Source: an uncultured Bacilli bacterium
Lineage (GTDB): Bacteria; Bacillota_I; Bacilli_A; RFN20; CAG-826
Direction: 5' to 3'
Length of the DNA: 64,000 nt
Assembly: GCA_934140155.1 (NCBI GenBank)
Contig: CAKPBC010000001.1
Span: 186,001 to 250,000 of the forward strand
Made by a program: the position numbers and the translations under genes. Shown piece after piece: positions 33,905 to 44,700 of this stretch; position 1 is the first letter of the stretch; every line of letters starts with the position of its first letter. Below the pieces are notes generated by a model. The model saw nothing but the letters and a program-made list of their open reading frames with translations, made no database searches and was not told the origin of the DNA.

Positions 33905-36538
33905 TTATTTTCTATTTTTAATAGCAGCTTGAGCAGCAGCTAAACGTGCAACTGGTACACGGAATGGTGAACATGAAACATAATCTAATCCAGCCTTATG
34001 GTAGAATTCGATTGAGTTAGGTTCGCCACCTGTTTCACCACAAACACCGATGTGTAATTCAGGTCTTGTTGAACGGCCAAGTTTAACAGCCATATCAACT
34101 AATTTACCAACACCGTGTTGATCAAGTGTCTTGAATGGATCTTCTTCGAAAATCTTGTGTTCGTAATAATCTGGTAAGAATTTAGCAGCATCATCACGAG
34201 AGAATCCGAATGTCATTTGTGTTAAGTCGTTTGTACCAAATGAGAAGAATTCAGCTTCTTTAGCAATTTCGTCAGCTAATAAAGCAGCACGAGGAATTTC
34301 AATCATTGTACCAACGTGGTAGTGCATATTTACACCAGCTTCAGCGATTAATTTATCAGCTGTAGTTGTGATAATATTCTTAACGAATTTTAATTCTTTA
34401 ACTTCAAGGACGAGTGGTACCATGATTTCTGGCTTAATATCTAAACCTGTTCTCTTATGAACAGCTATAGCAGCTTTGATGATTGCACTTGTTTGCATTT
34501 CGCAAATTTCTGGATAAGAAACTGCTAAACGGCAACCACGGTGACCCATCATAGGGTTGAATTCGTGTAAGTATTCGATACGAGCCTTAACTTGTTCAAC
34601 TGTTCTATTAGTTGCTTTTGCTAATTCTTCAATCTTATCTTCTTCTGTTGGTAAGAATTCGTGTAGAGGTGGATCTAATAAACGAACGTTAACATTCATT
34701 TCACCCATTGTTTCATATAATGATTCGAAGTCAGATTGTTGCATTGGTTCAAGTTCTGCTAAAGCAGCTTTTCTTTCTTCAACTGTATCTGCTAAAATCA
34801 TTTTTCTCATAGAGAAGATTCTATCTTTGTCGAAGAACATATGTTCTGTACGGCATAGACCAATACCTTCAGCACCGAATGCTTTTGCTTGTTTTGCATC
34901 ACGTGGAGTATCAGCATTTGTACGAACTTTTAATGTACGGTTTTCATCAACCCATTTCATTAAACGTCCGAAGTAACCAGCTGATAAGTCTGGCATAACT
35001 TTCTTAATGTCTCCAAGGTATACTTTACCTGTTGAACCATCAAGAGAAATTACATCTTGATCTGTATAAACTTTACCATTGATAGTAATAGTTCTCTTTT
35101 CTTCGTCGATTAAAGCTTCTTTACATCCACATACACAGCATTTACCCATACCACGAGCAACTACTGCAGCGTGAGATGTCATACCGCCACGCATTGTTAA
35201 AATACCTTCAGCGGCAACCATACCAACGATATCTTCTGGTGAAGTTTCAGCACGAGCTAAGATAACTTTTTCACCATCGTTGTGTCTTCTTTCAGCTTCT
35301 TCAGCAGTGAAAGCAATTTTACCAGTACCAGCACCTGGACCAGCAGCTAAACCTTCAGCGATAACAGTTGCTTTCTTTAAGTCATCCTTATCGAATGCAG
35401 GTAATAATAATTTATCGAATGAAACTGGATCGATTCTTAATACAGCTTCTTCTTCAGTGATTAAGCCTTCATCAACTAAATCACAAGCAATCTTTAAAGC
35501 TGCAGCAGGAGTTCTCTTACCATTACGAGTTTGTAAGAAGTATAATTTACCATCTTCAACAGTAAATTCCATATCTTGCATATCGCGGTAATGGTGTTCC
35601 ATTTTCTTAATTGTTTCCATGAATTCTTTATAGACTTCAGGCATACGTTTATTTAATTCTTCAATGTGTAATGGTGTACGAATACCAGCAACAACATCTT
35701 CACCTTGAGCGTTTGGTAAATATTCTGCAGATACTTTGTTTTCACCAGTAGCTGGGTCACGTGAGAATGCAACACCTGTACCAGATGTTTCACCTTTGTT
35801 ACCGAATGCCATTGATTGGACGTTAACAGCAGTTCCCCAAGAATAAGGAATTGAGTTCATCATACGGTAAACGTTAGCACGTGGGTTATCCCATGAACGG
35901 AATACAGCAGTAACAGCTTCGATTAATTGAACTTTTGGATCAGCTGGGAATTCTTCACCAAATACTGATTTATAGTATTCTTTAAATTTCTTTACTAATT
36001 CTTTTAATTCATCAGCGGTAACTTCTGTATCGAGTTTATAGCCTTTAGATTCTTTTAAATCTTCAAGCATTTTATCCATTGCAGTTCTAGGATGTCCTTT
36101 TGCAATGTTTGTAAACATTAAGATGAAACGACGATAGCTATCGTAAGCAAATCTTTCGTTATTTGTTTCTTTTGCTAAAACTTCAACAGTTTTATCGTTT
36201 AAACCTAAGTTTAAGATAGTATCCATCATACCTGGCATACTAACACGTGCACCAGAACGAACACTAACTAATAAAGGGTTCTTGTCTCCACCAAATGATT
36301 TTCCTGTTTCTTTTTCAACGGTTTTAATTGCTTCGTAGATTTGTTTAACTAAGAAATCTGGAAGTTTTTTTCCGCTTTCATAATAAAGTGTGCAAGCTTC
36401 AGTTGTAATTGTGAATCCTTGTGGAATTGGGACTCCAATGTAGGTCATTTCTGCTAAGCCGGCACCCTTACCACCAAGAAGTTCTTTACCTAAGCCATGA
36501 GCTTCTTTAAAGTGATAAACATACTTTTTTTCTTGCAT
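33905..36538 (-). CDS. ppdK: Pyruvate, phosphate dikinase
   Basis: Interconverts pyruvate + ATP + Pi and PEP + AMP + PPi, allowing PPi-linked glycolysis or gluconeogenesis. 877 residues, standard length: N-terminal ATP-grasp (LGGKGAGLAEM; SVRSGARVSMPGMMDTILNLG region), the phosphohistidine domain (GGMTSHAAVVARGMG, His near 450) and the C-terminal PEP-binding barrel (FSFGTNDLTQMTFGFSRDD; CGETGG region). Start ATG with AGGAGG. It is on the lagging side relative to the rest of this replichore. Confidence 0.98.
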   Translation of the reverse strand: MQEKKYVYHFKEAHGLGKELLGGKGAGLAEMTYIGVPIPQGFTITTEACTLYYESGKKLPDFLVKQIYEAIKTVEKETGKSFGGDKNPLLVSVRSGARVSMPGMMDTILNLGLNDKTVEVLAKETNNERFAYDSYRRFILMFTNIAKGHPRTAMDKMLEDLKESKGYKLDTEVTADELKELVKKFKEYYKSVFGEEFPADPKVQLIEAVTAVFRSWDNPRANVYRMMNSIPYSWGTAVNVQSMAFGNKGETSGTGVAFSRDPATGENKVSAEYLPNAQGEDVVAGIRTPLHIEELNKRMPEVYKEFMETIKKMEHHYRDMQDMEFTVEDGKLYFLQTRNGKRTPAAALKIACDLVDEGLITEEEAVLRIDPVSFDKLLLPAFDKDDLKKATVIAEGLAAGPGAGTGKIAFTAEEAERRHNDGEKVILARAETSPEDIVGMVAAEGILTMRGGMTSHAAVVARGMGKCCVCGCKEALIDEEKRTITINGKVYTDQDVISLDGSTGKVYLGDIKKVMPDLSAGYFGRLMKWVDENRTLKVRTNADTPRDAKQAKAFGAEGIGLCRTEHMFFDKDRIFSMRKMILADTVEERKAALAELEPMQQSDFESLYETMGEMNVNVRLLDPPLHEFLPTEEDKIEELAKATNRTVEQVKARIEYLHEFNPMMGHRGCRLAVSYPEICEMQTSAIIKAAIAVHKRTGLDIKPEIMVPLVLEVKELKFVKNIITTTADKLIAEAGVNMHYHVGTMIEIPRAALLADEIAKEAEFFSFGTNDLTQMTFGFSRDDAAKFLPDYYEHKIFEEDPFKTLDQHGVGKLVDMAVKLGRSTRPELHIGVCGETGGEPNSIEFYHKAGLDYVSCSPFRVPVARLAAAQAAIKNRK

Positions 36539-36795
36539 TTTTTTTCCTCCTAATAAAATTTGCTAATTAAAAAATTAGCGCAATAAATGCTACGGAAATA
36601 TATTAACATAAATAATATTAAATTTCATTTAAAAATATAAAAAAATATGAGTTTTTTCTTAATTTTTTTAGGCAAATTGCAATATTGTGATATCTTCAAT
36701 AAAAGTAGTATACAAAGTGAGCCGTAAAGTAGTAATAAAAAATTTATTTTAATGACTAGTAAAATGTAATAAAATGTAAATTGGTAGGTGAGATT
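36539..36795. other. Divergent intergenic region between ppdK and the FGGY kinase
   Basis: 257 bp of very AT-rich DNA with promoters expected in both directions. Seen here: an imperfect palindrome TTGCTAATT...AATTAGCGCAA (about 36559-36584) in the ppdK leader, and a direct repeat AAAATGTAAT/AAAATGTAAA (36762-36780) just before the kinase start. No RNA gene or riboswitch is evident. Confidence 0.5.
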
Positions 36796-38355
36796 ATGGA
36801 ATCAGAACCATTAGTATTAACTTTAGACTTTGGAACACAAAGTGTTAGAGCATTAATTATTGATAAATTAGGCAACACTTTAGCTTGTGTTAAAGAACCA
36901 TATGAACAAGCTTATTTTTCAATTAAAACCGGATATTGTGAACAATATCCATCTTATTATTGGGAAAAACTTTGTAAAGTTTGTAAGAAGTTAACAAAAG
37001 AACAAAAAGAATTAATGGATAGAGTAAAATGCATTTCTATGACTTGTTTTAGAGATACATCAGTTTTACTCGATGAAAATAATGAAGTTATTAGACCATC
37101 AATATTATGGCTTGATCAACGTTTAGCGGAAGGGAAACGTAAATTGCCTTTATTAAATAGATTCTTGTTTAAAGTTGTCGGTATGACCGATACTGTGGAA
37201 ATGAATATGAAGCGTACTGCTGCAAACTGGATTCAAGAAAACGAACCAGAAAATTGGGCAAAAACAAAACATTATGTGAATATTTCTACCTATTTTGTTT
37301 ATCGCTTAGTGGGCGATTTAATAGATTCTATTGGTAATCAAACAGGACATTACCCAATCGATTTCAAACACAAAAAATGGTATGGAAAGCACGCTCTTAA
37401 ACAACCAATATTTGGAGTAGACAAAGAAAAGTGTTGTCGTATTGTAGAAGCTGGGGATGTATTAGGCAGAATAACAAAGAAATGCAGCGAAGAAACTGGC
37501 TTAAAAGAAGGATTGGTTTTAATAGCAACTGGCGCTGATAAAGCATGCGAAACAATCGGAACAGGTTGTTTAACTAAAGATATGGCAAGTATTTCTTATG
37601 GAACTGCTTCTTCCATAGAAGTAAGCAATAAAAAATATATTGAACCAGAGCAGTTCTTACCTGCTTATCCAGCAGCAATTCCTAATTTATATAATATGGA
37701 AGTGCAAGTATATCGTGGCTATTGGATGATTACATGGTTTACTAAAGAATTTGCTAAGCAAGAAAGTGCCGAAGCCACTATTGAGAAATTAGCGGTAGAA
37801 GAATACTTGAATAAAAAACTATTAGAAGTTAATCCGGGTTGTGATGGATTAGTTCTTCAACCATATTGGGGGCCAGGATTAAAGAAGCCAAATGCAAGAG
37901 GTGCAATTATTGGTTTTAGTGATTGTCATACTTTATATCATTTATATCGTGCAATTATCGAAGGTATTGCTTATGCCTTAAGAGATGGCTTAGAAGGAAT
38001 TGAAAGAAGACAACACGCTAAAGTCAAAGAAATTGCAGTATCTGGTGGAGGATCACAAAGTGATGCAATATGTCAAATTACCGCCGATATATTTGGTGTG
38101 CCAGTATTTAGAGTTCAAACATATGAAACAGCATCATTAGGATGTGCAATTGTCGGATATAAATATTTAGGTGTTTATAATTCTTATGAAGATGCTGTTA
38201 AAAATATGGTCCGAAGATCAAAGACTTTCTATCCAAATATGGAAAATCATGAAAAATATGATTACCTATTTAAAAAAGTCTACCTTAAAATGTTTGGTAG
38301 ATTATCAGATATGTATGTTGATTTAAAAAAATTCTCTAAAAAATATAGTGATTAA
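36796..38355 (+). CDS. FGGY-family carbohydrate kinase
   Basis: 519 residues. N-terminal phosphate-1 motif LDFGTQSVRALIID, then ILWLDQR, the adenosine/phosphate motif ATGADKACETIGTG, and the C-terminal signature ISGGGSQSD-like (VSGGGSQSDAICQITADIFG). This is the xylulokinase/gluconokinase superfamily that phosphorylates sugars or polyols with ATP; the sugar cannot be assigned from sequence alone. I use ATG 36796 with TAGGTGAG upstream; an in-frame TTG at 36781 overlaps that ribosome-binding site. No transporter or isomerase is adjacent, unlike most sugar operons. A bidirectional terminator follows. Confidence 0.88.
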   Translation: MESEPLVLTLDFGTQSVRALIIDKLGNTLACVKEPYEQAYFSIKTGYCEQYPSYYWEKLCKVCKKLTKEQKELMDRVKCISMTCFRDTSVLLDENNEVIRPSILWLDQRLAEGKRKLPLLNRFLFKVVGMTDTVEMNMKRTAANWIQENEPENWAKTKHYVNISTYFVYRLVGDLIDSIGNQTGHYPIDFKHKKWYGKHALKQPIFGVDKEKCCRIVEAGDVLGRITKKCSEETGLKEGLVLIATGADKACETIGTGCLTKDMASISYGTASSIEVSNKKYIEPEQFLPAYPAAIPNLYNMEVQVYRGYWMITWFTKEFAKQESAEATIEKLAVEEYLNKKLLEVNPGCDGLVLQPYWGPGLKKPNARGAIIGFSDCHTLYHLYRAIIEGIAYALRDGLEGIERRQHAKVKEIAVSGGGSQSDAICQITADIFGVPVFRVQTYETASLGCAIVGYKYLGVYNSYEDAVKNMVRRSKTFYPNMENHEKYDYLFKKVYLKMFGRLSDMYVDLKKFSKKYSD

Positions 38356-38360
38356 AAATA

Positions 38361-38405
38361 AAAGTGAACTAATATGCCTTGTGCTTAAATAGTTCACTTT
38401 TTTAG
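38361..38405. terminator. Bidirectional terminator between the FGGY kinase and rsuA
   Basis: 11-bp stem AAAGTGAACTA/TAGTTCACTTT with T-runs on both sides, between two convergent genes. Confidence 0.85.
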
Positions 38406-38416
38406 TGCAAAAATGA

Positions 38417-39118
38417 TTATAAATTTGCTAAATCTAATAAATATTTTATTTCTTCTTCAGTTAATTCTCGATATTCTCCTTGCTTTAAATTTACATAAGT
38501 TAAGTTTGCAAAAGAGATTCTATCTAAAGAAATAACTTCATAACCAAATACTTGAAACATTCTTTTTACTTGATGGAATTTTCCTTCATGAATTGTTAAT
38601 AAAGCACGGAAATCATCAACAATTTCTAATTTAGCGGGAAGACAATTATAACCATCATCAAGGGTTATTCCATTTTTAAATTTTTCAATTAAAGAAGAAT
38701 CAAGTTTGTGGTTAACTTCCGCTAAATAGGTTTTATCAACGTGCCTTTTAGGTGATAATAGTAAGTGTGCTAAAGAGCCATTATTAGTTAATAACATAAC
38801 ACCAGTGGTATCTATATCTAATCTTCCAACAGGAGCAACATTGAATTTTTTGTATTCTGGTAACAAATCTAGAACAACTTGATGATAGTCATCGTATGTT
38901 GCTGATATATATCCTTTAGGTTTATTAAGCAATACATAATAAAATTCTTTATAATCAACAAGTTTTCCATCTAGATAAACTTGAGTGTTAAAATCCACAC
39001 TAAAACTAGAATCGGTAACGAAATTGTTATCAATTTTCACATGTTTTTCTTTGATTAATTTTTTTACTTCTTTTCTTGTGCCAATTCCTGCATTGGCTAA
39101 ATATCTATCTAGTCTCAT
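38417..39118 (-). CDS. rsuA: 16S rRNA pseudouridine synthase, RsuA/RluB family
   Basis: 233 residues: N-terminal S4 domain (MRLDRYLANAGIGTRKEVKK), then the catalytic motif GRLDIDTTGVMLLTNNG with the nucleophilic Asp, and KTYLAEV. The size and GRLDxDTTG motif fit the RsuA subgroup (16S U516), but RluB-type specificity cannot be excluded. Its start overlaps the 3' end of the PopT gene by 14 nt. Confidence 0.92.
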   Translation of the reverse strand: MRLDRYLANAGIGTRKEVKKLIKEKHVKIDNNFVTDSSFSVDFNTQVYLDGKLVDYKEFYYVLLNKPKGYISATYDDYHQVVLDLLPEYKKFNVAPVGRLDIDTTGVMLLTNNGSLAHLLLSPKRHVDKTYLAEVNHKLDSSLIEKFKNGITLDDGYNCLPAKLEIVDDFRALLTIHEGKFHQVKRMFQVFGYEVISLDRISFANLTYVNLKQGEYRELTEEEIKYLLDLANL

Positions 39119-40049
39119 TACTAATCTCTTTTGCTTCTTCGTTGTTTTTCTTTTTGTTAGTTAATTTTTCAAAATAATATGATCCAAAAATGCCACCGAT
39201 TAAGAATATAACAATCAATGCATATTGGTAAGGATTATTTTTTAATATCTCATAATATCCTGCACCTAAGACTGAATCATTATAATAAATAGCAAATATT
39301 GAACCAACTACAAATCCTAAAATAGCATAGAATGTTCCAGTTCTTTTATTTTTTAGTAAATATTTCATTAATTTAGAAATTGTAAGCAATCCTAATATAG
39401 CGCCAACACCAAATGCTAAGTCAATTAAGAAATATGTTCCAAACATTTCATTAAATTTAAAAATGTAAGGTATAGATTCCATCGTTATAAGTTGAAACAA
39501 TCCTAGAGTAAGTAAAACTGCTGATCCTGATACTCCTGGTACGATTAAAGCCATCGCCGCTAAAAAACCACCGACAAAAATGAAAATATAATGATATGCT
39601 TTAATATCACTTGTAGTAAAACTAAAGCCAAATTTAATTGATGCAATGCCTAAAGCCACTACAAATATGGCGGCAATAGCAAAACTAAGAATATGAGAAA
39701 CTTTAGGCTTTTCACCTTTAATATTTTTAAATATAGAAGGAATACCACCGATGATTAAACCCGCAAATAAAGAAATAGTTGGAATTGGTATGTATTTTAA
39801 TCCTAAACCTAGTACTAATAACGCAATAGCGTAACCAACTGCTCCACCAAGAAGCAAAGGAATTAAATATAAAATAGATAACTTAAAGTGTTTGGTAATA
39901 CCAGCAACGCTTTCAATTAAATCATCATACATTCCCATCATTAATGCTAATGTGCCACCGCTTACTCCTGGAATAAACATGGCAATACCAATAGCGATAC
40001 TTTTTAATGCAATTTCGAAAAAATCTTTAATACTTTTAATTTCTCTCAT
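39105..40049 (-). CDS. DUF368 polyprenyl-phosphate transporter (PopT-like)
   Basis: 314 residues, about nine TM segments. The N-terminal SIAIGIAMFIPGVSGGTLALM and the internal repeat AALIVPGVSGSAVLLTLG are the duplicated PGVSGG signatures of DUF368, now known as PopT, which recycles undecaprenyl phosphate across the membrane. It would support cell-wall precursor synthesis. Start has GAGGAAA upstream. A perfect 12-bp-arm palindrome lies over its promoter. It shares an operon with rsuA. Confidence 0.92.
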   Translation of the reverse strand: MREIKSIKDFFEIALKSIAIGIAMFIPGVSGGTLALMMGMYDDLIESVAGITKHFKLSILYLIPLLLGGAVGYAIALLVLGLGLKYIPIPTISLFAGLIIGGIPSIFKNIKGEKPKVSHILSFAIAAIFVVALGIASIKFGFSFTTSDIKAYHYIFIFVGGFLAAMALIVPGVSGSAVLLTLGLFQLITMESIPYIFKFNEMFGTYFLIDLAFGVGAILGLLTISKLMKYLLKNKRTGTFYAILGFVVGSIFAIYYNDSVLGAGYYEILKNNPYQYALIVIFLIGGIFGSYYFEKLTNKKKNNEEAKEISNETR

Positions 40050-40068
40050 AATTATTTCCTCTTGCTAC

Positions 40069-40094
40069 ATTATATACAAATCTTTGTATATAAT
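40069..40094. promoter_or_regulatory. Perfect palindrome (12-bp arms) at the popT promoter
   Basis: ATTATATACAAA, TC, TTTGTATATAAT: each arm is the exact reverse complement of the other. The left arm gives a TATAAT -10 reading left into popT (start 20 bp away); the right arm gives a TATAAT reading right. It could be a repressor operator or back-to-back promoters. Confidence 0.6.
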
Positions 40095-40242
40095 TCAATA
40101 AATTAAAATAGCATGAGTTTTAAACTGAGATGCTTTTACAAGATTTTTACAATAATTAAACAAAAAGACGATCAACCCCTTCGATAACTTCCTATTAATT
40201 AGTGAAAACGCAAAATTGTTTTCAAGAATAGGAGGTGAAATC

Positions 40243-40542
40243 ATGGCAATGGAATTATTAGTATCGTTAATTGGCTTACTAATATCAACTATTAGTGTTG
40301 CTTTTGCTGCGCTCGCATTTAAAAGAAGTGAAAAACAGGATTTTAAAAAAGAAGGCAAAAACGAAGGTGTTATTTTAACAGATATTGGATATATCAAAGC
40401 ATGTGTTGATCGTATGGAAAAGAATCTTAATGTAGTTGATGAAAGATATCGGAATATTATCGAAAGATTGACAAAAGTTGAATCAACATTATCACATGCA
40501 CAAAAGCTGATTGACGAAATGATTATAGTAAAAGGAGGATAA
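40243..40542 (+). CDS. Small phage-type TM/coiled-coil protein next to holin
   Basis: 99 residues: an N-terminal TM helix (about 3-25) followed by a charged linker and a coiled coil (DRMEKNLNVVDERYRNIIERL, then KVESTLSHAQKLIDEM). The architecture and the terminal VE-x-SLx-AHxxID-like pattern match small proteins that precede holin genes in Firmicutes prophages. The start 40243 has a strong GGAGGTGA; the holin follows after 2 bp. First gene of the accessory cassette. Probable partner or regulator of the holin; function not proven for the family. Confidence 0.75.
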   Translation: MAMELLVSLIGLLISTISVAFAALAFKRSEKQDFKKEGKNEGVILTDIGYIKACVDRMEKNLNVVDERYRNIIERLTKVESTLSHAQKLIDEMIIVKGG

Positions 40543-40544
40543 TT

Positions 40545-40829
40545 ATGGAACTAACTAGTATGCCTATTATAGTTATAATTTGTTATTTGATAGCTGAAAT
40601 GTATAAGATTTTATTCAAAAATAAGGAATATTTATTTAGGTTTATACCTATTTTTATTTCATTTATTGGTGGAATTTTAGGAGTTGCTATGTTTTTCCTT
40701 AATCCTGAAATAATTAATGTTTCAAATGTTTGGCTTGCTTTTATTGTTGGTGTTATTAGCGGAGCTAGCGCAACAGGAACTAATCAAATAATTAAACAAA
40801 TATTTTTTAAAGGAGAACAAAATAAATGA
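40545..40829 (+). CDS. Phage-type holin
   Basis: 94 residues with three hydrophobic segments (about 5-22, 29-50, 60-82) and the ending VISGASATGTNQIIKQIF, which I recognise from phage holins of Clostridia and relatives. Holins oligomerise to open holes in the cytoplasmic membrane. No endolysin lies next to it; instead the next genes are the NTase/Fic-like gene (4-nt overlap) and a giant YD-repeat gene. That context suggests export of the large protein, as TcdE does for clostridial toxins, but this is an inference. RBS AAAGGAGG. Confidence 0.82.
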   Translation: MELTSMPIIVIICYLIAEMYKILFKNKEYLFRFIPIFISFIGGILGVAMFFLNPEIINVSNVWLAFIVGVISGASATGTNQIIKQIFFKGEQNK

Positions 40830-41689
40830 TTAACTATAATCCGAAAGTAGATTATTTAATTTGTAAATACTTATTAAATAAAAGAATAGAAATTCAGGAT
40901 GAACAATTATGGAAAGATATTTATTTCTATGACAATTATACTAAAAACGAAGAACAATGTTTTATGTTAAAAGCAAAAAAAGTACAAGCATATATAAAAA
41001 ATGAAAACACAAATTTTAATTTAGTTAGCATATTACATTGTTATAAAAGTATTATTGACGATCGTTACAAAGTAAATCAAAAAATAATAGAAAAAACAAA
41101 AAATATTATTGAAATGTTCAAAAATAATTATTCTGCCGATTTAGCGGCGACAGTATTTATATATGTTTTGGAAAACAATGTGTTTGATCAGTATAATGTC
41201 GAAATGGCAAAAATCATTCATAACTTTATTCAATTAAAAAGAGGATATGTACCAGCGATAATTTACTATTTTCAGGCTGATAAAGTAATTCAACTAATTC
41301 AAAAAAAAGAAATTGAGGGTGCTGTTTTAGAAGTGAAAAAATGCTATATAAGAACAAAACATTTTAACACATTTCATCATTTGATTTTTTTAGAAGAAAT
41401 TATTGCTAAATTAAATAAAGAACGCATTTATTTAAAGGATAAATTTAAAGTGCAAGAACTCTATATTTATGGCTCATACTCTAAAAAGACATATAACGAA
41501 TATAGTGATTTGGATTTATTGGTAAAAGTATATTTTGAAACAGAATATGATTATCAAACTCGTTTTAAAATTTTTGATTATTTAGAAAAACAAATTGGTA
41601 TTGAAATAGATGGAATAATTATGGATTTTAGAGAAGAAAAAGAAGATTTACAAGAAGAAATAAAGAAGAATTTGAAAAGAATATTTTAA
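40826..41689 (+). CDS. Degenerate Fic-like domain fused to a minimal nucleotidyltransferase
   Basis: 287 residues. The C-terminal third (about 205-287) is a polymerase-beta-type nucleotidyltransferase: GSYSKKTYNEYSDLDLLV gives G216-S217 and the catalytic D228/D230, with a third Asp near 262 (IEIDGI). The N-terminal part is helical; residues 118-147 (NVFDQYNVEMAK...RGYVPAII) align with the Fic signature HPFxxGNGRxxR...GYPPxxI, with the catalytic His as Asn118 and the Arg as Glu126. The NTase is confident; the Fic reading is an inference. It overlaps the holin gene by 4 nt and is followed 16 bp later by the YD-repeat gene. A role in modifying the toxin or a host target by AMP transfer is speculative. 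Confidence 0.7.
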   Translation: MINYNPKVDYLICKYLLNKRIEIQDEQLWKDIYFYDNYTKNEEQCFMLKAKKVQAYIKNENTNFNLVSILHCYKSIIDDRYKVNQKIIEKTKNIIEMFKNNYSADLAATVFIYVLENNVFDQYNVEMAKIIHNFIQLKRGYVPAIIYYFQADKVIQLIQKKEIEGAVLEVKKCYIRTKHFNTFHHLIFLEEIIAKLNKERIYLKDKFKVQELYIYGSYSKKTYNEYSDLDLLVKVYFETEYDYQTRFKIFDYLEKQIGIEIDGIIMDFREEKEDLQEEIKKNLKRIF

Positions 41690-41705
41690 AGGAGTAAATA
41701 TAAAA

Positions 41706-44700
41706 ATGAATATAAAAAAAGAAATAAGAAAAATAAAAAATAAAGTAAGTGTTGATGATTTTCCAAAATTAGATGATTTAAATGATTTAAAAGACACATC
41801 AAAAGATTTTTTAACGAAAACAAGTGAAGGAGCTTCTATTACAGTTAAAAGAAACACAGAAAATGATTATGTTTTATCTGATAATCATTTCCTTGCAAAT
41901 GTTGGTGGCTTAAATCTTAGTGTTAACCAAACAACTGAGTCGTTAGATGGATACAAAATTAGTGATGGAGAACATTTTGTTAGTATATCTTTTGATAAAT
42001 TTGTTGGTACAATAGGTTCTCTAGATACAGTGAACAAATCAAAAATCACATTTAAGCAGACATCTACTGAAGATGCTGTTGAAATTACAAAGTTAGAAAA
42101 TGGATTAAACATAGATCTAATAATTGACTCCATTGCCAATATAAATAATTTTAGTTGCTGTTACAATATTGTAACATCATCAAATATTAAGACTATATTT
42201 TGCAACGACATTAAAAAAGTGGTGTTTGTTGATAAAGACACAAATAATAAGATTTTTGAATTTGATAACATTATGGCATTTGATGCAAATGATAATTATT
42301 TAATAAATCCTACTATGGAATGGATAGATGTGAGTTCAAATGTACATTCTTTAAATGTAATCTTTCAAAAAGACTGGGCAGAAAATAATGAACGCACTTT
42401 CCCATTAAGAATAACAAGCAGACTATCTAATGTTGAAAAATCTATTTTAAAATTACATTTATTTAAAGATTCTGCAAGAATTTATTCTTTGAAGAATAAA
42501 TCTATATTAGGAATTAAAGATAATGAATCATATTCTGTTAATGCTATTATTAACAGTGAACAAATTATTAGTTATTTAGTAAAAGAAAAATTCAAAAATT
42601 ATCAAGTCCTTTTAGCATTTACATTTGATTTTGGAACTGATGATAGTAAGTTGGAATCAATTTTAGCTTATAATGGGGCTAATAGTTTAAATTTATTTAG
42701 AGATGGCACGAATCGTTTTATAGTCGATATAACAAACTTGGTTCAAGATGAATTTAACAAATATGAAAAAGGATTAACTTTAGGGAACCTTGTTATTACT
42801 TTAATGCCTAAAAACAAAATATTATCTCAAAGTAATTTTTCATTAGGGAAAATAACTCCTATAACTTTAGATGATGATTTTATTACTATTTATAATGAGA
42901 ATAACGAAGGAAAACAAGTTTTGCCTACTGTAAATATTTTAAAGATATCTAATTGCTATGTTGATCCAAGTACACCTTTTAAAGAATATGATGTTGGTAA
43001 GGCCGGTGTTTCAAAAATTAATTTATGTAATAAGGAACACAAGCACATTTTGCCATTAGGAACTATTTCTTCTAATTCGCTAGATGTTAGTGTTGACTTA
43101 ATGTATGATACAAGATTTTTGAAGGATGAAAATAGTCAAAAAATATTAAAAAACAATTTTTCTGATGGCTGGCTTTTAAATATATCGCAAAGGCTAATAA
43201 AAGATAAAAATTATCGTAAGTTATTTGGAAGTAAGTCTATTACTTATATCGATGGAGAAAATAATGCGCATTTGCTAGAAGAAAAATGGTATTACACATT
43301 AGATAATGTTAGACATTATATAGATAAAACTTTAGTTATAATAGGCAGTGACAAAAAGTTAAAATACTTTGATAAATTCAATCAAGTATATTATGATGTG
43401 GAATACGAAGCATCTAGTGATGATGGCTTAACTCTTATAACTACTAATAGCAAATTGAATTATATTCGTCAATCTGATTTAAAAGTAAAAAAACATTATT
43501 ATATTAGATTATTAGGTAATCAAAAATTTGAAGTGTTTATGGATGATGAAGGATTATTAAAAATACCACATTTTCCTAGTAATTCTGTTGATGTTAAAGA
43601 TGCTGAATATAGAGGATTATTAACGCTAACTAATACAATATATATGATTGATGATGTGAAATCTTATTTGTCACCTAATAAAATTAAATATGTTGGTAGA
43701 AAATTTTTAGATGAAAAAGGAAACTATTTACGAGCTGAATATCTTAGTAAAGAGTTATTATTTAATGGAAGTGAATATTATGTTATTCCTACATTATTCA
43801 TTACACCAGATGCATCACATAAAGTTTCAAACAAAATAGAAAAAATAAACTATGATAGCAAAGAAAAATTAAAAGTAGAAATTGAAAATGAATATTATTT
43901 AGATAAAAACTACGTTGGAACTGATTATTATGAGAATGAGGATATTAGCGATTTAAATAATCGTATTATGCAATATGAAGAACAAATAAAACAACTCAAG
44001 GAAAACATTTTGTCATCATCAGAAATGGTAATAGATGCACATTATAATTATAATTATTCAGTGTTAATAAAATATTACGATATGCCAAAAAGCATTACTA
44101 ATGAGGATTATAATATTGATACTGCTAATCGCCAATTTTTAAAGAGCAAAATGTCTTTGAAAAAAGCAATGGATATTTTAATAAAATACGAGACACAATT
44201 AATGTGTTTAAAAGAACAAAAAAGTGCATTAGTAAAAGAGCAAAAAGAAAGCGTACAAGATTATATTGTTGATACATTAGGTAATGTTTTAGGATTTGAT
44301 TATTATGGGAAATTAATCTACATAAGCGACAAATATGAAAACGAAATATTTATTGCTTATGATAAAGGAAAATTAACAAGTATATATTCTAAAGACCAAA
44401 AAATGATTTTTCATTATAACGATGATAATTTATTAGAGTATCTTACTGATAATAAAGGTAGAAAAAAATGGTTCAACTATACTGATAAAATGCTTACTTC
44501 TATTTGTTATTTGGTTGAAAACAACGATAAATTAAACATTTCATTTACTTATAATGATGGATATTTACATACTATTTCTGATGGGGTGAAACAGTTTAAA
44601 TTAGATAGAACAAAAAGGTATATTGATGTTTTGTTAAAAACATTAACAGTAATAGAAAATAATATGGTTACAAACAATGGAGCAGAGAGTGTTATTGCAA

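Noticed and set aside
34557..34976. A 139-codon open frame opposite ppdK
   Set aside because: Lies wholly antisense to a conserved dikinase; no ribosome-binding site or domain.
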